Assembly (NCBI RefSeq): GCF_963662255.1
Contig: NC_085056.1
Span: 7,134,216 to 7,198,215 of the forward strand
DNA length: 64,000 nucleotides
Reading direction: 5' to 3'
DNA from: Cinclus cinclus
Taxonomy: Eukaryota > Chordata > Aves > Passeriformes > Cinclidae
Positions 61,623-64,000 of the stretch are shown here, piece by piece; the first letter of the stretch is position 1, and each line of letters starts with the position of its first letter. The notes beneath the pieces are model-generated. The model ran no database searches. It was not told the origin of the DNA and saw only the letters and a program-made list of their open reading frames with translations. A program made the translations under genes and the position numbers.

Positions 61623-63500
61623 AAGTTGAAGATTAATTGTAACTGTGGTGAAGCCCCAGACCCAGCCCGATCCGTGCCTCTGCTTCTGGAGACTGGATGA
61701 GCCAGCCTTTGCACTCCTCGTGCTGCCCGCACAGCTGGAGGCCCAAGAACTGTGCTCAAGAAATCTGCACGCCCCCCACACAATGCCCAAGCACCCCGGA
61801 GTGCATCTGAGAAGTCCTTGTGTTGCAGGACACCATTCCTGACTGGCACCGTGGGATCCAAACAGCCTTGCGCGCTGCTGAAGCCCCTGAAGAGCAACTT
61901 CCATACTGCCTCTGCAGCCAGATGCTGCCCGAGACCTCCCTCCCAGCAATTGCTGCTACTCTAGTCCCCCACATCTCACCTCAGGGTGTTCACAGCACCA
62001 GGCTGAAACCCTCACTTGAAGTCTCCACCATACCCATGTGTGCAGGCAGCATCTAGTCAGCACCAGGCAGGACCTGTGTCATGGCATGGACTGCACATCC
62101 CTTGGACTTCTTGCCCAGGCAGTGTTTCAGGGTGACAGATTTGTGTTTTGTTAGGTTTTTTGTAATAAATTTTTTTTTGGTGAGTCCTCTGCCTGCAATG
62201 GCCCTCTTGGGGCATCTGCTACAGTTGGGGCCACCTTCCCTGCCCCCACTGTCCTTGAGGAGTTGAGAGGGAGCTGGGTGCTTCCTTGGAATCTGATTAT
62301 TCCTGAGGATGGAGTGGAGCAAATCATTTTGTGTACCAAGCTGCACCATGGTGGGCTGGTAGGGAATATTCTGGGGGATATATCATTGGGATACAGGGCA
62401 GAGCTGCACTCATGCCTCTGGGTTGAGCTGTAGGAAAGTCAGCATCCAAGAAAGCACTCAGAGCTGGTGGCTGTGTCTGGCAGCACATAAAATGGGGTAC
62501 AAAACTGCACGTCAGATGGTTAAAAACTGCATTGGAGTCTAATAACCAGAGAAAAGAAATACAAATAATTTTTCTTTTGAACAGAATACACTCTTTTACC
62601 AGAGAAAATTAGAAATACAGAAAAAGTTCCTACCAGTGAGAGAAGGACGGCCGAGAAACGAGGGACACAGAACTGAAACTCGACACTGGGGAGCACAGAG
62701 GGGACCAGGACTCTTTGGGTGCAGGCCAGGGGCTCTCATAAAGCCGTTACTAGAGTCCTGCTGGCTGCAGATAAAATGTCTGGTTGAGAACAGCCTGTGG
62801 AAAACCAGTAAGGAAAATACATTTGGGAGCTGGAGCAAGTGGGAGTGACTGGGTTGGCATTTCTCCACTGCTAGTCTTGCAGTCATATCAGAGCTAGGCT
62901 TGGCACCATCCCAAAATCGAAGCCTGCTAAAGCTAGCTTAGTGTGGTTCCTTCTTCCTATGGTGGGATGCTGAGCAGCTCTGAAAGCCATCCTGGGCTGT
63001 ACCTGTGCCTGCTGCACCAATTCCCAGGGTCTGAAGGTTGGAATGCCACTTGAGCTGTAGGGGTGGGAGCCCTGGGCTGCATTATCTCTCCACAGAATCC
63101 TGTGGGTGAGGTGATACTGACAGCAAGGTAGATAGGATTTAAGATGCTACTTTGGGATAGGGTCCTTTCTATTTTTTACTGCTCCCTTCCCTCCCTAGGC
63201 CACCTCTGCTTATCCTAAAGTCTGAAATCATGAGGAAAAAGAAAACAAGTGCACTGGAACACAACAACTTCTCTTGCCAGAGCTAGCTGGTAACTCCTGG
63301 GGTGGAACACAGGGCTGCCAGTGGCAGGGGATGGCCATGCCAAGGGCAGGCACTGCCGGGTGGGGGGGCCTCGGGCCACACCACCGCTGCACGGCAGGGG
63401 ACACCGCGCCCCGCACGGGGGTCTGGGGCAGCCCCGCTTCCTGCCCCTGCCTGCACCACTGCTGGCATCGCGGGGACTGGGCTCACCCTCCCGCGGGGAT
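61623..63500. other. Region downstream of EXOSC6 without recognised gene
   Basis: Contains a plus-strand AATAAA at 62,164-62,169 next to a T-run and unremarkable single-copy-looking sequence. Open frames are short with no family motif. It may be 3' UTR of a minus-strand gene or intergenic sequence. Confidence 0.5.
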
Positions 63501-63506
63501 CACCAG

Positions 63507-63815
63507 CCTCACCGTCATCATCCCTGGGCTCCTTACAGCTCCATCCTCCCCCCTCTTCCCACCTTTCGGACCCCGCCCTAGGGATCTCCTTCCTCATCCT
63601 CATCCTTCCAACTCCATCCTCCTGCCTCACTTGCTGGATTCTGCCATTGAGCTCTCCAGCCTCACCCTCATCCTCGTTGTTCCAGCTCCATTCTCCCTCT
63701 CCATCTGCTGGACCCTGCCCTCGGGATCTCCATCCTCAGCCTCATCTTCCTCGGGCTCCTTCCAGCTCCATCCTTCTGTCACCTCCCACCTGTTGGACCC
63801 TGCCCCTCTGGGCAG
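63507..63815. repeat. Pyrimidine-rich minisatellite, four copies of about 70-85 bp
   Basis: Imperfect units starting near 63,507, 63,592, 63,660 and 63,734. Each runs CCTCA(C/T)C(G/C)TCATC, then CAGCTCCATCCTCC, then TGGACCCTGCCCT(C/A)GGGATCTCC. The strand shown is C/T-rich. Open frames across it are translation artefacts. Confidence 0.85.
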
Positions 63816-64000
63816 GACCCTGCCTCAGTTTCACACTGGGTTTGTCCAGTTTGTCCGGGGTCCCAAGCCCCAGAGATGTGGATGGTGCCTTCCCTTGGCT
63901 GAGACAGTGCACAACCAACAGGCCACAACATGCCCTGAATGAAGATATTTTAATTCCCACCCCAGCCCAGCACTGTGGCACGTGTGGCAGTGGCCCATCA

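Noticed and set aside
63274..63942. 222-codon plus-strand open frame
   Set aside because: Spans the pyrimidine-rich minisatellite; the Ser/Pro/Leu-rich translation follows the repeat unit.

Overview
This is vertebrate nuclear DNA, almost certainly from a bird and probably a songbird. Genes are split into many short GT-AG exons. The interspersed repeats are CR1 LINE fragments with the typical avian 3' end, plus solo LTRs that resemble those of songbird endogenous retroviruses. The genes carry CpG-rich promoters. The species assignment is inference from repeats and gene content.

Layout, left to right. (1) 257-21,023, plus strand: most of CARMIL2 (the capping protein regulator RLTPR). I traced 37 coding exons with one continuous frame (1,421 codons plus stop); the 5' end lies before the window. 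(2) 22,084-29,392, minus strand, tail-to-tail with CARMIL2: ACD, which encodes the shelterin protein TPP1. I traced 14 exons in one frame (633 codons), with a GC-box/ETS promoter near 29.4-29.5 kb. (3) 29.5-33.1 kb: intergenic, with a CR1, two LTRs in opposite orientation and another CR1. (4) 33,181-35,143 (plus) and 35,862-41,286 (minus): two convergent paralogues of the C-factor/sniffer type of short-chain dehydrogenase, with matching exon structure. (5) 41.3-44.4 kb: intergenic, ending in LTR sequence that abuts the AARS1 CpG promoter. (6) 44.6-60.4 kb, plus: the complete cytoplasmic alanyl-tRNA synthetase gene AARS1 (968 codons). (7) 60,629-61,462, plus: the intronless exosome gene EXOSC6, about 140 bp past the AARS1 poly(A) signal. 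(8) 61.6-64.0 kb: no gene recognised. A minus-strand AATAAA and a four-copy minisatellite are present, so the 3' end of an unseen neighbour is possible.

The genes are not one pathway. CARMIL2 controls actin filament ends, TPP1 protects telomeres and recruits telomerase, AARS1 charges tRNA-Ala, and EXOSC6 is part of the RNA exosome ring. CARMIL2-ACD and AARS1-EXOSC6 are each neighbours on human 16q22.1 but are separated there by a few megabases, so this window brings two conserved pairs together around an SDR pair. The strongest regulatory signals are a perfect ATF4-type amino-acid response element and a perfect CLEAR-type E-box side by side in the AARS1 promoter. I found no sign of an exotic new system; the notable points are regulatory, structural and evolutionary.
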